DNA of 64,000 nucleotides from Lithodes maja (GCA_037953745.1 JBAKBP010003164.1:1-64000); one strand, 5' to 3'. Counted from the stretch's first letter, positions 11,041 to 21,600 are shown. The notes: generated by a model not told the origin, from the letters alone. Numbers and translations: made by a program.

Positions 11041-11747
11041 ATGATATTAACTCGGTCCCAGTCAAGGAATAATCCTGATGACAGACAAAACGCAGTGAGA
11101 GATGCAGTACAAATGAACCGTAAAACAGACAATGAAGTTAATGGAGATGTACAAGCAAACCCTGTTAGAGAAAATGCAGAAAATAACAATCAACAACTGC
11201 AGCCCGCAGAAGAAAACGCAGGAATCAATAATTCGCAAGACAACAGAGGTGTGGAACTAAATAATGAAAATAGTGTAGGCCTAAACGAAGATAATGAGAG
11301 AGAAATAATCGAAAATCGGGAACAGAACGAACGACCTCGTAACGTAGACATGAATGGTGGAGAATGGAAGGGACATTCTGGTGACGGACTCACAACATTA
11401 GTGAATTAAATCTATACAGAAGTGATACAATGGCAACATAATAAGTTTGAATTACCGATTTGTGAAGCCGCAAAAGACATGCTGGGGGAACTCAGACGTA
11501 TGATCCTAAAGTATGTTCAGGATGCCCCTTTGGCGCACGTGGCAATCAAGATAGCTTCTTTCATTCCTCAGTTGTTCCTTCAAAGAAAAAGACCAAAGGG
11601 AAAACTGAATGAGAACATTAAAGCGCTGAAACAGAGAATGGAGTGGTGGAAAAATGGGGAGTTAGACAAAATTCTTAGCCAAGTACGAGCAATCCAGCAA
11701 AGACTGAAAACAAAACAACGAAGAAAGAGGAAGCCAGATGATATGGC
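11041..11747 (+). pseudogene. N-terminal part of the decayed retroelement protein
   Basis: The frame opens with MILTRSQSRNN and is rich in Asn, Gln and Glu. It is broken by one TAA at 11407-11409, then continues in the same frame with a helical, basic segment (residues resembling QLFLQRKRPKGKLNENIKAL). It runs into the 12-bp target site of the RTE at 11736-11747 and resumes at 13257 in the same codon order. Function of this region is unknown; the basic part could bind nucleic acid. Confidence 0.6.
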
Positions 11748-13256
11748 TTATTATTATTATTATGGATATTTTGGGCTTTTATGGACTTGGAAAAAGCGTA
11801 TGATCGTGTGGACCGTGAAGCGATGTGGAAGGTGTTAAGGATTTATGAAATAGGAGGAAATTTGTTAGAAGCCGTTAAGAGTTTTTATGAAGGGAGCAGA
11901 GCATGTGTGAGAGTAGGAAATGGTGAGTTGAGTGAATGGTTTGAGGTAAAGGTAGGTTTGTGACAGGGTTGTGTAATGTCACCATGGCTGTTTAATATGT
12001 TTATGGATGGTGTGGTGAGGGAGGTGAAAAGGAGAACTATGAGAAGATGGGTTTAATAGGAAAGAATGGAAGAGATTGGGAGTTGAATCAGTTGCTGTTC
12101 GCTGATGACACAGCATTGGTGGCGGATTCTGATGAGAAACTGCAGCGGGTAGTCAAAGAGTTTGGTGTGGTTTGTGGAAGGAGGAAACTGAAGGTGAACG
12201 TCAATAAAAGTAAAGTAATGGTGTGTAATAGGGGAGAGCATAGGGTGAATCTAGATGTGAGGCTGGATGGGGAAATATTGGAACAAGTAGAGTGTTTTAA
12301 ATATCTAGGAGGAACAATAAGCAGGAGTGGAGGTATGGAAGTGGAGGTAAAACAGAGAGTGTGTAAAGGAAGGAAGGTTTTCGGAGCAATGGGAAGTATG
12401 TGGAAGACGAGAAATCTCGGAGTGAAAGTAAAAAGTGCACTGTATCAAGGAATTGTTGTGCCAACAGTGATGTATGGGGCTGAGACATGGGCTCTGAAGA
12501 AAAAAGAGAAAAGAGGGCTGGATGTGATGGAGATGAGCTGCTTGAGGAGTATGTGTGGAGTTACTCGTAGAGACAGATTGAGGAATGAAGAGATACGTAG
12601 GAGAGTGGGGCAGCAGGAACATTTGTCAGCCAGAGTGGATAGAAGGGTGCTGAGCTGGTATGGTCATGTTGAACGAATGGGAGATGAAAGGCTTACAAAG
12701 AGAATATGTGAGTCAGGTACAAGGGGAGATAGAAGGGCAGGAAGACCCCCATTGAGATGGAGAGACTGTGTAAGAAAGGCTTTGGATGATAGAGGAATGA
12801 CTATAGATCAGACAGGGGAAGTGGTGGTGGACAGGAGTGAATGGAGAATGCTTGTGAATAGTTGAGTGAACACGTGGTCATTTGGGGTAAGGGGTCGGGC
12901 GCAAGTTGGACTAGATAATAGTCCATCAGGCGCCTGGCCCGGGGAGACGATTAATATGAAGGGTGTGCCTGGAAGTGTGGTGGGAGGGCTTGTGGCTTTG
13001 GCTCCGCTGCATGTCTGCCTGCCGAGATCGGAACCTCTCCGGATGGTCAGGGGCCGGGGGAGTGCTGGAGCGACCTTGGTAACCCTGGTCTCTGGGTCTT
13101 CTCCTGGGTGACCTGGATGTGTGAGAGTTTGTGTTTTTTATCTGTGTTTATTTTTTGTTTTATGTTGTTTTTGTGTTTTCCCTGTTCTTGCTCTGTCTTG
13201 AGTCGGCTACCCCCAAAATGGGGATTGGGCCTGAGCATATAGATAGATAGATAGAT
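11748..13256 (+). mobile_element. 5'-truncated RTE-type LINE inserted in the retroelement
   Basis: Bounded by AGATGATATGGC on both sides (11736-11747 and 13257-13268), a 12-bp target duplication. Removing one copy plus the insert restores the host reading frame across a Pro-Asp-Asp-Met-Ala junction. The insert ends in an (ATAG)n tail, typical of RTE/BovB-like elements that end in short tandem repeats. It lacks the endonuclease half and begins within the RT domain. Confidence 0.88.
11767..12865 (+). pseudogene. RTE-like reverse transcriptase, partial and broken
   Basis: The pieces read DLEKAYDRVDREAMW (RT domain), a TGA at 11961-11963 where the family should have a sense codon before QGC, SPWLFN, then a frameshift before LLFADDTALVADSDE (FADD, RT active site, near 12100). 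The C-terminal region contains GAETWAL, VTRRDRLRNEEIR and RDRRAGRPPLRW-like blocks characteristic of RTE elements. The last open segment is 12047-12865. The product cannot be functional because of the stop, the frameshift and the missing endonuclease. A relic with the same TGA is at 23815-24440. Confidence 0.85.
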
Positions 13257-13260
13257 AGAT
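13240..13260 (+). repeat. (ATAG)n tail of the RTE insert
   Basis: About five ATAG units end the RTE copy and run into the right target duplication. Confidence 0.85.
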
Positions 13261-15678
13261 GATATGGCACGATCAGTGGGAAATAGCATGAGGATTGGTA
13301 AAGTGGCACAGGCAGTCAGAATGGTCACTGGGGAAGCCTCAAGTGGGGTGCACGAAGTGAATCGACGCATCTTGGACCAGCTGAAGGAGAAACACCCAGA
13401 AGCAAAACCAGCAAGTGATGAGGCCAAACTAGACGGGGAATATGTTCCTCCAGACCCGGTGATATAATTATGAGAATATAACTGGAGACCTCATATGGAG
13501 AAAGGCGCTGAAAACACAGGGAGGAGCAGGTCCATCAGGAGTAGATGCTAAGACTTGGAGGATCTTCCTAAGTCAAAACAAGTTTGGTTCAGCCGCGGGT
13601 GACCTTTGTGAAGCAATAGCAATGCTGGCAAAGAAACTTGCATCATCACCATGCGTGAACATAGAAGCTCTGACAGCATGTCGCCTGATACCTTTAAATA
13701 AGAATCCAGGAGTTAGACCAGTAGGCGTTGGGGAAGTTCTTAGAAGGATTATAGGAAAAGCAATCATGTCCGTATTTGGAAAAGATGTACAAAGAGCAGT
13801 GGGCAACTTACAAGTATGTGCAGGACAGCAAGCCGGAGGAGAAGCAGCAATACATGCAATGGGGAAGGTGTATCATGAGGAAGATTGTGAAGCGGTACTG
13901 CTAGTGGATGCAACAAATGCCTTTAACACCATTAATAGGGAGGCAGCTATTCACAACATCAAGATCAAATGCCCGAGCATCGCAAAGTATATAGAAAATA
14001 CTTATAAGGAGCCAGCTAACCTGTATATAGTTGGAAGCACAAAGAAGGAAGAAATTAAAATTCTCAAATCAAATGAAGGAACAACGCAAGGAGATCCAGT
14101 GGCAATGGCAATGTACGCACTGGCACTATCAATTCTGCAGCAGAAAATAAAACATGAGGTAACCCGAGTGAAACAAGTGGCGTATGCAGATGACCTCACA
14201 GGTGCAGGAAAAATAGGGGATCTCAAAGAATGGTGGCGGAGAGTAAAATCGGTAGGCGAAGTCATTGGGTACCATCCGAATGCTAGTAAATCTGTACTAA
14301 TAGTGAAAGAAAACAAGTACGAAGAAGCGGTGCAGACTTTTGATGGGACAGGAGTGAAGATTACAAAGGAGGGTCAATGCCATTTGGGAGCAGTAATAGG
14401 CACAGAAGAATGCAAGAGAGACTATGTGCGAAAAAAGGTAGCGGAGTGGGTAAAGGAAGTGAAAACCCTGGCAGACATTGCGAAATCTGAACCACATGCT
14501 GCATATACTGCCTTCACATATATGGTGTTAAGCACAGATGGACCTTTCTTATGAGAACAGTGCCTGGCATTAGACAGATGCTCCAACCGCTGGAAGAAGC
14601 AATCAGAGGAACATTCATACCGGACTTAACAGAGATGGAAGGCGTCACGCAAGAGCTAAGAGATCTATTAGCTCTTCCGCCAAGGTTCGGAGGTATGGGG
14701 ATCATAAACCCAGTGGAGGCGGCACTACATGAGTACCAAAATTCCCTTAAACTTACTACGTCTCTGACAGAAAAACTACGGGAGCAAAATTAAAATGATG
14801 AGGTGGACGAAGAGAACAACGAAATGCAAGACAGGAAATTACAAAGAGCAGAGAAGAGAGACAGAAACATAGCCTAGAACAAATTAAGACCAGATGTAGG
14901 GAAGAACTGAAAATGAGAGTTGAGATGGCACAAGACACGGGGGGCTTCAAATTGGCTCACATCATTACCAATAAAGGAGAAAGGCTTCAGCTTAAATAAA
15001 CAAGAATTCAATGATCCCGTAGCCTTGAGGTATGGGTGGCCAGTTTCGAACCTGCCGCTGAAATGTGCATGCGGTGAAATAAACAACCCAGACCACTGTA
15101 TGACCTGTAAGAAAGGAGGATTCATCTGTATCCGGCATGATGAAGTACGAGACATCACTGCACAAATGCTGGACGAGGTGTGCCATGATGTCAGAATCGA
15201 ACCGGAACTTCTGCCTATGGACGGACAGCGTTTGGCCCACAATACTGCAAATACTTCAAATGAAGCAAGAGTGGACGTAAGTGCTCGAGGTTTTTGGACG
15301 AGGGGACAACGGGCTTTTTTCGACATCAGAATCTTCAACCCAAGAGCACAAACATATCGTGAGCGAGGACACAAGGCGGCATACTTGAGAAACGAAAGTG
15401 AGAAAAAACGCGCTTATGAAGAAAGAATTTTGAACAGGGATCAAGGAAGCTTTACTCCTCTGGTCTTCTCATCGTCGGGAGGTATGGGACCTTCTGCAAG
15501 TGTCTTCTATGCCAGATTAGCTGAACAAATATCGGAGAAAAAGCGCCAGCATAGAAGCCGTCATAACTTGGATGAGATGCCGGCTCTATTTCTCTCTTCT
15601 CAGGTCTGCACTCCTATGTCTCAGGGGTACAAGGTCCTCCCCGCTACAGAGGACAAGAGTGAGAGACTTGGACTTTGA
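13261..15678 (+). pseudogene. RT, zinc motif and nuclease-like half of the decayed retroelement
   Basis: After the RTE insert the host frame resumes (13264-13467), shifts near 13465, and runs as the RT core 13469-14554. That core includes CRLIPLNKNPGVRPVGVGEV, VDATNAFNTINR, GTTQGDPVAMAMYALA and YADDLTGAG. It shifts again near 14545 and stops at 14791. A last open segment, 14920-15678, has the CACGE...HCMTCKKGGF...RHDEVRD metal-binding-like motif and the DVSARGF...FDIRIFNP block. The RT active site YADD is intact in sequence but the reading frame is not. The C-terminal block being a nuclease is inference from spacing of acidic residues, not proof. Confidence 0.7.
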
Positions 15679-16130
15679 AATGGTCGTGGCGGAGGGACGA
15701 ATTGGGGAACAACTATGTTGATTGTAGGGAGGTACTGGTACAATAAGATAAACTACAATGTAACTAGAATAAGATAGATTGTACACCACTTTGTAACTGT
15801 CACCTTAACAAAAGTGTGTGTGTGAACCTCCTGTCTGGAATTGGGGTGGGGCGTAAGTGTGCGTGGGGGGGGGGGGACCGGGGGTAGTTTGTTCCCTTCA
15901 TGGGTGGGGAGGGGAAGGAAGGGGTGGCAGACAGGCACACTCTGCCCCTTCTGCCTGGGGTAGGAGTAGTAAGGGGGACTGGGCAGGGCCCACCCCGTTC
16001 CTAGCTTCTGGGGTAGTAGGAGTAGGGGGTAAACCCTATGCAGGGACTTTCACTTCTGGGTGTACATGCTCAGATTAATATGCAGGATTCGAAACTGCAT
16101 AATAAATCGTAGGCTTGTGTATATTTCTTT
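15679..16130. other. No gene seen; G-rich stretch
   Basis: Likely 3' untranslated remainder of the decayed retroelement, then GT-rich and G-rich sequence (a G run near 15866-15877). No supported coding or RNA feature. Confidence 0.5.
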
Positions 16131-16262
16131 AACAGTCTTGATACCGTAATGCATAAGTGCGCGGAATTTAGATGCGAGTATCCTGGGTTCGAGCCCTTGG
16201 AGTGCCACATGTATTTGTAGATTTCATTAATTGAGTTTAGAGGTGAAGTTGGTTGGTGGGGG
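16130..16262 (+). mobile_element. tRNA-derived SINE, family S1
   Basis: Contains GCATAAGTGCGCGGAATTT (A-box side) and GGTTCGAGCCC (B box), followed by TTGGAGTGCCACATGTATTTG and a tail with GTTTAGAGGTGAAGTTGG. The same block recurs at 34139-34262 (plus) and in diverged form at 24475-24605 (minus). A tRNA head, a fixed non-tRNA body and dispersal identify a SINE rather than a tRNA gene. The parent tRNA is unclear. Confidence 0.75.
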
Positions 16263-16294
16263 AAAAAAACCCATAATCATTTAAGTAGCTAAGG

Positions 16295-16297
<3 letters not shown>

Positions 16298-16389
<92 letters not shown>

Positions 16390-16397
16390 TGTGTGTG
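16298..16397. repeat. (CT)n followed by (GT)n microsatellite
   Basis: About 74 bp of CT units switch directly to about 25 bp of GT units. Simple sequence with no coding meaning. Confidence 0.95.
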
Positions 16398-16659
16398 GTT
16401 ACAGAAGTATATATATGTATGTAGCACTATTATGTATGTCCATTAAATGGATTGCATTATGGAATTCATTCATTAATTTTCATTAATTTAATAAGAACTT
16501 CTTAAGAATATATTTTGAAGTAGCATCGAAGTAAATTATACATTTATGTGATGAAATTTACATTTTTCTTTTTCTTTTTTGTGAGTCAGGATCACATAAT
16601 ATTATCATGGCCGTATCAAATATTTATCTTACCCTCCGGCCTGTCTATGTCCAAGTTAA

Positions 16660-16661
<2 letters not shown>
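16398..16661. other. AT-rich spacer, nothing recognised
   Basis: Sequence between two microsatellites. No ORF or repeat that I can place. Confidence 0.5.

Positions 16662-16752
<91 letters not shown>
16662..16752. repeat. (GT)n microsatellite at the 3' edge of LINE-A
   Basis: About 90 bp of uninterrupted GT. On the minus strand it reads as a (CA)n run directly after the 3' end of LINE-A, so it may be that element's tail, its target, or both. Confidence 0.95.
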
Positions 16753-16754
<2 letters not shown>

Positions 16755-19700
16755 TTACCTATTTGTAGTATACAGGAGTTGAGCTTTTTAGGCTCGTATT
16801 GTCCCGCTTCCTGAGTTACAATTATCTAACTTTGCCTTAAAAATATGAATGTTTTTGGCACACACCACTTCCTCTTCCAACTGATTCCATTTACTTATAC
16901 TTCTGTAAGGGAAACTATACTTTCTCACATCTCCTTTACATCTTCCTTTCATTAGCTTATATCTATGCCCCCTAGTTCTACCATTATCTTTCACAATATA
17001 ACCCTTATTGTCCACCTTTTCGAGTCCTCTCACACATTTGTACATCATAATCATATCGCCTCTCTCCCTCCTATCCATTAGAGATGGTAAATCTAATTTC
17101 TTTAATCTCTCCTCATATGGTAATTCTCTCAGTTCTGGTATCATCCTAGTTGCAGCTCTCTGAACCTTCTCCAGCTTCTTTATATGCTTTTTTAGATGTG
17201 GTGCCCACACCACTGCCGCATACTCCAGTCTTGGTCTCACCAATGTTTTTATTATTTTCTCCAGCATCTCCTCGTTTATATAGTTAAAGGCTATTTTTAT
17301 TCTGTTTAGCAGTCCATATGTTTCTCCCACTATCTTATTAATATGATTCTCAGGTGAAAGATCACTCCTAACAGTTATCCCTAAGTCCTTTTCTTTCTCT
17401 GATGGGTTAATAGTGTTTTCTCCTAACTTATATTCCATATGTGGCCTTCTTTTACTTACTCCCATTTCCACTACATGACATTTATTTGTGTTAAATTCCA
17501 TTTTCCACTTCTTGCTCCATTGATCTATCCTATCCAAATCCCTCTGTAATTCCCTACCACTGTTTTCATCTTCTATATGCTTCATGATCTTGGCATCATC
17601 TGCAAACATATTCATATATGCATTTATATCCTTTGGCATGTCGTTAATGTATATTAGAAACATTATGGGAGCCAGCACCGCTCCCTGCGGAACTCCACTT
17701 GTGACATCTTTCCACGTAGAAAATTTATCTCTGATAGTAGTCCTCATCTGTCTCCCTGAAAGATAGTCCTCCATCCAATTTAACAAACTACCCTGAATCC
17801 CTCCATACTCTTTTAATTTCCACTTCAGCCTGCTATGCGATACTCTGTCAAAAGCTTTCTTCATGTCAATATATACGCAATCCACCCATCCATCTCTCTC
17901 TTGTAATATGTCAACCACTCTGTCATAAAAACTGAGTAGATTTGTAACACATGAGGTACCCTCCCTGAATCCAAATTGCCTGTTAGATAGTAGATTATTC
18001 TTTTCCAAGTAAATCATCCATCTTTTCTTAATTATTTTCTCACAGATTTTGCACACTATACTAGTAAGTGACACAGGTCGATAATTCAATGGATGTTCCC
18101 TGTTCCCACCTTTATAAATCGGTACAATGTTGGCTCTCTTCCAGTCCATTGGTAATTTTCCCACTTCCAGAGAGTATTTCATTATCTCATATAAGGGTTT
18201 CACTAGTTCGTCAGCACATTCTTTCAAAATCCATCCCGCTACATTGTCAGGTCCCACTGCTTTTTTCACATCTAGTCCTTTCATTATTTCTACTAGCTCC
18301 TCTGGGAGAAAATTAATCTCTCCCAGTTTATCACCAATTTCACCTACCGGTACTTCTTCAAAGTTATCACCTTTAGTATATACTGAGTGTAGTGTATTGT
18401 TCATAATTTCACACATATTCTGGTCGTCCTCATAAGTGGTCCCTTCAACCTTCAACCTCACTATTCTATCCCTTACCTTCATTTTACTATTTATAAACCT
18501 ATATAACAGCTTAGGATCACTCTTACATTTTTTCACAATGTTCTTCTCATATTCTCTGGCTTCTTGTCTCCTGATTGCAGCATATACATTTCTTAATCTC
18601 TTGTATCTGTTCCAAGTTTCTCCATTACACCTTTTTCTAGCTGCCTTCCACGCTTGGTCTCTCTTTTCCTTGGCTTTCCTACATTTTTCATTAAACCAAT
18701 CCTTTACCTTCGCTGACCTATTACCTTGTTTAGGAACATATTTATTAACTCCTTCTTCATATATTGTTTTAAATACTCCATACTTCTCGTCTACACTATT
18801 TCTCTGATGTATTTCACTCCAGTCAACATCTCTAAAGTATTGTCTCAGTGATTGGTAGTCTCCTTTTGCATAGTCAAACCTAGTTTCCTTGTGCTCCTCC
18901 CTCTCCTCCATATTGGAATAACCCAATAGGATTTCTATATCCATTACAACATGATCGCTCTTGCCTAAAGGTGGTAAGTATTTTATATCAGAAATTACAT
19001 CTGGGTCTCTAGTAAACATTAGGTCCAATCTGGATGCTTCATCATTTCCTCTTCTTCTTGTATTTTCCTTTATATTTTGCACCAATAAATTTTCTGTTAC
19101 CATATCCAGTAGCCTATACCCCCACGAGTTCACGTTGCTACCAGCTTCTCTCTGCTCCCAATCCACCTCTTTACAGTTGAAGTCCCCTACTATAATTAAT
19201 TCATTGTTTCTACAAGTTAATTTTTCAATACAAATAATCATCTCATCTTTGATAAATTTGTATTCCTCCTCTTCCCAAGCGCCTGTGTAGGGCGGCATGT
19301 AGGCCACTACAATATCCGCCTTTTGATTGTCATCATCTATCAATTCTACTGCTAATATTTCCGCTTTACTATTATTCAGATCAATCATTCTGGTTTTCAA
19401 TTTATTATGTGTACGAATTAGCACCCCTCCCCCCATCTTGTCTTCTCTATCCCTTCTCCAGATATTATAGTTGTTCCATCCCATTCCCTCCAAACTTATC
19501 CCTTTATTTAGTTTAGTTTCACATAGACACAATATTAAGGGCTCTTTCTGTCTGATGTAATCGTTTATTTCTAATTTCTTTGATAGCAGCCCATCCACAT
19601 TGCTATAGACCATCTTGCACCTGTTGCTTTTACCATTATGATTGATATTCCCTGTCTTTATCCTACCATTTCCCCTTCCTGTTGCACCTCTCCCTCCAAT

Positions 19701-20328
19701 CCTTCTTCCTGTACCACCACTTCTTTTCTCCCCCCCTCCGCCCCTTTCCTCTCCCCCTTCTTCAGGTACCACTTCCTTACTTTCCCATCCATGTTTCTGT
19801 AGAAAAAAAAAACCCTTCTCCACTTCTGATCTATTATCGTTCTTTTCTTTGACTTCTCTATTTATTTCTCTAAATTTTTCCCTCTCTTCCGCATTTAGAT
19901 CTTTCCTTAGTTTAACATTTCTGTATTCCCCCTCCTGACTTAACTTCCAGCTGGATCTGAGTACCTCCTCTGCTACTTTGGTTGACTTAAATCTAATCTT
20001 CATTGGCCTCATTTCTCCTTTCTTGTATTTCCCTAGTCTCCAACAATCCTCTACCTCTCTCTTCCATCCCTCCTTATCTTGTCTATCCATCACATCAATC
20101 ATCTTCTCAACTTTCTTCATCTCCACACCCTTTCTCGTATTTCTATCTAATATTTCCCCTTCTACATCTCCAAACATAATTACACATCTCTTCTTATCAA
20201 TAATATCACTGACCTGTTTCTCATTTTGTCTGATGGCATTAACTACCCTCTTGTTCATGTTCTCCTCCTGCTGTCCCTTTTGCTCCTCAATAATTGCTTT
20301 TAGTTGTACCTCTGCTTCACTCACTCTG
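16753..20328 (-). mobile_element. LINE-A: intact non-LTR retrotransposon
   Basis: The sense strand runs from about 20328 to 16753, where it ends ...AAATAGGTAAATACACACAC and merges with (CA)n. The 5' edge touches another GT-rich run (20331-20376). One continuous ORF of 1178 codons fills it. The 3' UTR is only about 35 bp. It lies against the truncated 5' edge of a CR1/L2-like fragment on the opposite strand. The intact frame suggests recent insertion. Confidence 0.88.
16788..20324 (-). CDS. LINE-A polyprotein: RNA-binding region, endonuclease, reverse transcriptase
   Basis: A single uninterrupted 1178-codon frame; the opening codon shown is GTG, the first ATG is about 21 codons in, and the frame may have begun further 5'. 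Order: residues 1-200, charged and coiled, with a CVIMFGDVE...RPMKIRF segment resembling the RRM-like domain of LINE ORF1 proteins; about 200-235, Gly/Arg-rich linker; about 237-470, apurinic-type endonuclease (YSNVDGL, LCETKL, IVGDFNCKEVDW, SDHVVMD); about 690-960, reverse transcriptase (YRPVSLTSIVCKICE, QFGFREGTSC, DMKKAFDRV, SGVPQGAVLAP, FADDAKI near 906); then a C-terminal domain with LRELPYEERL. It nicks target DNA and copies its own RNA. CR1/Rex1-like by RT motifs, tentatively. Having ORF1-type and ORF2-type domains in one frame is less common. Confidence 0.88.
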   Translation of the reverse strand: MSEAEVQLKAIIEEQKGQQEENMNKRVVNAIRQNEKQVSDIIDKKRCVIMFGDVEGEILDRNTRKGVEMKKVEKMIDVMDRQDKEGWKREVEDCWRLGKYKKGEMRPMKIRFKSTKVAEEVLRSSWKLSQEGEYRNVKLRKDLNAEEREKFREINREVKEKNDNRSEVEKGFFFLQKHGWESKEVVPEEGGEERGGGGEKRSGGTGRRIGGRGATGRGNGRIKTGNINHNGKSNRCKMVYSNVDGLLSKKLEINDYIRQKEPLILCLCETKLNKGISLEGMGWNNYNIWRRDREDKMGGGVLIRTHNKLKTRMIDLNNSKAEILAVELIDDDNQKADIVVAYMPPYTGAWEEEEYKFIKDEMIICIEKLTCRNNELIIVGDFNCKEVDWEQREAGSNVNSWGYRLLDMVTENLLVQNIKENTRRRGNDEASRLDLMFTRDPDVISDIKYLPPLGKSDHVVMDIEILLGYSNMEEREEHKETRFDYAKGDYQSLRQYFRDVDWSEIHQRNSVDEKYGVFKTIYEEGVNKYVPKQGNRSAKVKDWFNEKCRKAKEKRDQAWKAARKRCNGETWNRYKRLRNVYAAIRRQEAREYEKNIVKKCKSDPKLLYRFINSKMKVRDRIVRLKVEGTTYEDDQNMCEIMNNTLHSVYTKGDNFEEVPVGEIGDKLGEINFLPEELVEIMKGLDVKKAVGPDNVAGWILKECADELVKPLYEIMKYSLEVGKLPMDWKRANIVPIYKGGNREHPLNYRPVSLTSIVCKICEKIIKKRWMIYLEKNNLLSNRQFGFREGTSCVTNLLSFYDRVVDILQERDGWVDCVYIDMKKAFDRVSHSRLKWKLKEYGGIQGSLLNWMEDYLSGRQMRTTIRDKFSTWKDVTSGVPQGAVLAPIMFLIYINDMPKDINAYMNMFADDAKIMKHIEDENSGRELQRDLDRIDQWSKKWKMEFNTNKCHVVEMGVSKRRPHMEYKLGENTINPSEKEKDLGITVRSDLSPENHINKIVGETYGLLNRIKIAFNYINEEMLEKIIKTLVRPRLEYAAVVWAPHLKKHIKKLEKVQRAATRMIPELRELPYEERLKKLDLPSLMDRRERGDMIMMYKCVRGLEKVDNKGYIVKDNGRTRGHRYKLMKGRCKGDVRKYSFPYRSISKWNQLEEEVVCAKNIHIFKAKLDNCNSGSGTIRA

Positions 20329-20330
20329 TA

Positions 20331-20376
20331 TGTGTGTGTGTGTGTGTATATATGTGTGTGTGTATGTGTGTGTGTG
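20331..20376. repeat. GT-rich microsatellite at the 5' edge of LINE-A
   Basis: (TG)n with TATA and TATG interruptions. It separates LINE-A from the CR1/L2-like fragment. A second GT run at the opposite edge of LINE-A raises the possibility that the LINE landed in a microsatellite. Confidence 0.9.
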
Positions 20377-21600
20377 CTAGTGCAGGCAACACAGATGACG
20401 ATTTCAATAAGTCATGGGGGAGGGGGCTAGAGCTCCCCACAACCCAACAGTATGGTGTTCCGCAGGGATCAGTTTTAGGTCCTATCCTATTTATAATTTA
20501 TATTAGCAGTTTGTCTCTTCTGCTTCGTGCACATAATGTCACCTTTCACTTTTATGCAGATGACACCCAGATTTATGTGAGAATTACAAATATAGTTGAT
20601 ATACGGAGTAAGATGGAATTGTTGATGTCTGATATCAAGAAGTGGATGAGAGCGAGAAAACTTAAACTAAATGATGGTAAAACTGATATTCTCATCATCC
20701 GAGGAAATAGAAGAGCTGATGATATAGTAGGTGCCCTCTCCATCAATGTGGGTGGATCTCAGCTGCGACAGGCCAACTCTGTTCGAAATCTGGGTGTATA
20801 TGTGAATTCCCGATTAGATTTCAAAGAGCATGTAAACCAGATAGTTAAAAGTTGTTACTTGCACATCAGAAATCTCTATTTGGTGAAGCCGTTTATAACC
20901 AGACGTTGCCTCCTGACGTTGGTTCACTCATTGGTCTTCTCTCGTGTTGATTATTGCAATGCCCTGTTGGTGGGTCTTCCAAATTATATTTTGAAGAAAG
21001 TTCAGTCTGTTCTTAACAGGGCCGCAAGACTAATTTTTGGTGTTCCACCTAGAACTCCTACTACATCTCTTCACATAGAACTGCACTGGCTGCCAGTAAG
21101 AGCAAGACTAGAATTTAAGTTGTGTTTGGTGACTTTTAAGGTTCTCAAATTTGGTGAGCCTAGGTACCTTGCGGAGCTGCTCAGGCACCCACCGGCACAC
21201 CATGGTGTAGTTGTGCGTCATGACAATGACCCTTTTCGTCTTGATGAACCAAGGGCTTTCCAGCAGTCTTCTTTCTTTGAGAGGTCATTCTCCTACATGG
21301 CTCCGAGGTTGTATAACAGGTTGCCGCTGTCCATGAGACAACTGAGTTCTGTTGAATGCTTCAAGAGACAACTTAAGACTTTTCTCTTTGAGAGAAGCTA
21401 TGATCTTGAGAGAGGTGTCATGACAGATGGCTACAGAGTTTAGTCTATTTTGCCACTGCTAGTGATAGTTAAATGTGTGTTGTATATAAGCCTTCTTTTG
21501 ATGCATTGATTTTGTTCTTGTTTCTTTCTCTTTCCGAGCGCTAGTGAATTCTTCAGAAAAATTGGCGCTTATGAGAAATAAGTAACATGCTTATTATTAA
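20377..21600 (+). mobile_element. 5'-truncated CR1/L2-like LINE
   Basis: Starts inside the RT domain just after the GT run and continues through the C-terminal domain (stop at 21441-21443) and about 150 bp of 3' UTR. The motifs place it in the CR1/L2 group. The 3' edge is approximate. Confidence 0.8.
20391..21443 (+). pseudogene. CR1/L2-like reverse transcriptase, C-terminal two-thirds
   Basis: The frame reads YGVPQGSVLGPILFIIYI (RT motif 4), FYADDTQIYV (active site, near 20559), KLNDGKTDILI, NLGVYVNSRLDF, RVDYCNALLVGLP, LNRAARLI and LHWLPVRARLEFKLC. These are hallmark blocks of CR1/L2-group LINEs. The endonuclease and the RT N-terminus are absent, so the copy is dead, although the remaining frame has no stop. 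The open frame formally extends upstream into GT repeats; those codons are artefact. Confidence 0.88.

Larger units (their letters stand above)
11041..15678 (+). mobile_element. Decayed retroelement with RT, zinc motif and possible nuclease
   Basis: Reading frames from 11041 to 15678 join into one protein-like series once an RTE insertion (11748-13256) is removed and a few lesions are allowed. The order is an Asn/Glu-rich leader, a Lys/Arg-rich helical region, an RT core with YADD near 14190, and a C-terminal CxCG...HxxxCKxGG...RH zinc-like motif (about 15066-15135). That is followed by DVSARGFW...FDIRIFNP near 15275-15345, which could be a PD-(D/E)XK-like nuclease core. That order resembles LINEs with a restriction-like endonuclease, but I cannot assign a clade with confidence. 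There is no 5' apurinic-type endonuclease and no integrase. Lesions include an in-frame TAA at 11407, frameshifts near 13465 and 14545, and a stop at 14791. Confidence 0.7.

Noticed and set aside
16190..16262. tRNA gene at the GGTTCGAGCCC box
   Set aside because: The same block with the same non-tRNA body recurs at 34139 and 24475, so it is a SINE head.
16548..16814. Plus-strand ORF of alternating Cys-Val
   Set aside because: Pure translation of the (GT)n run.
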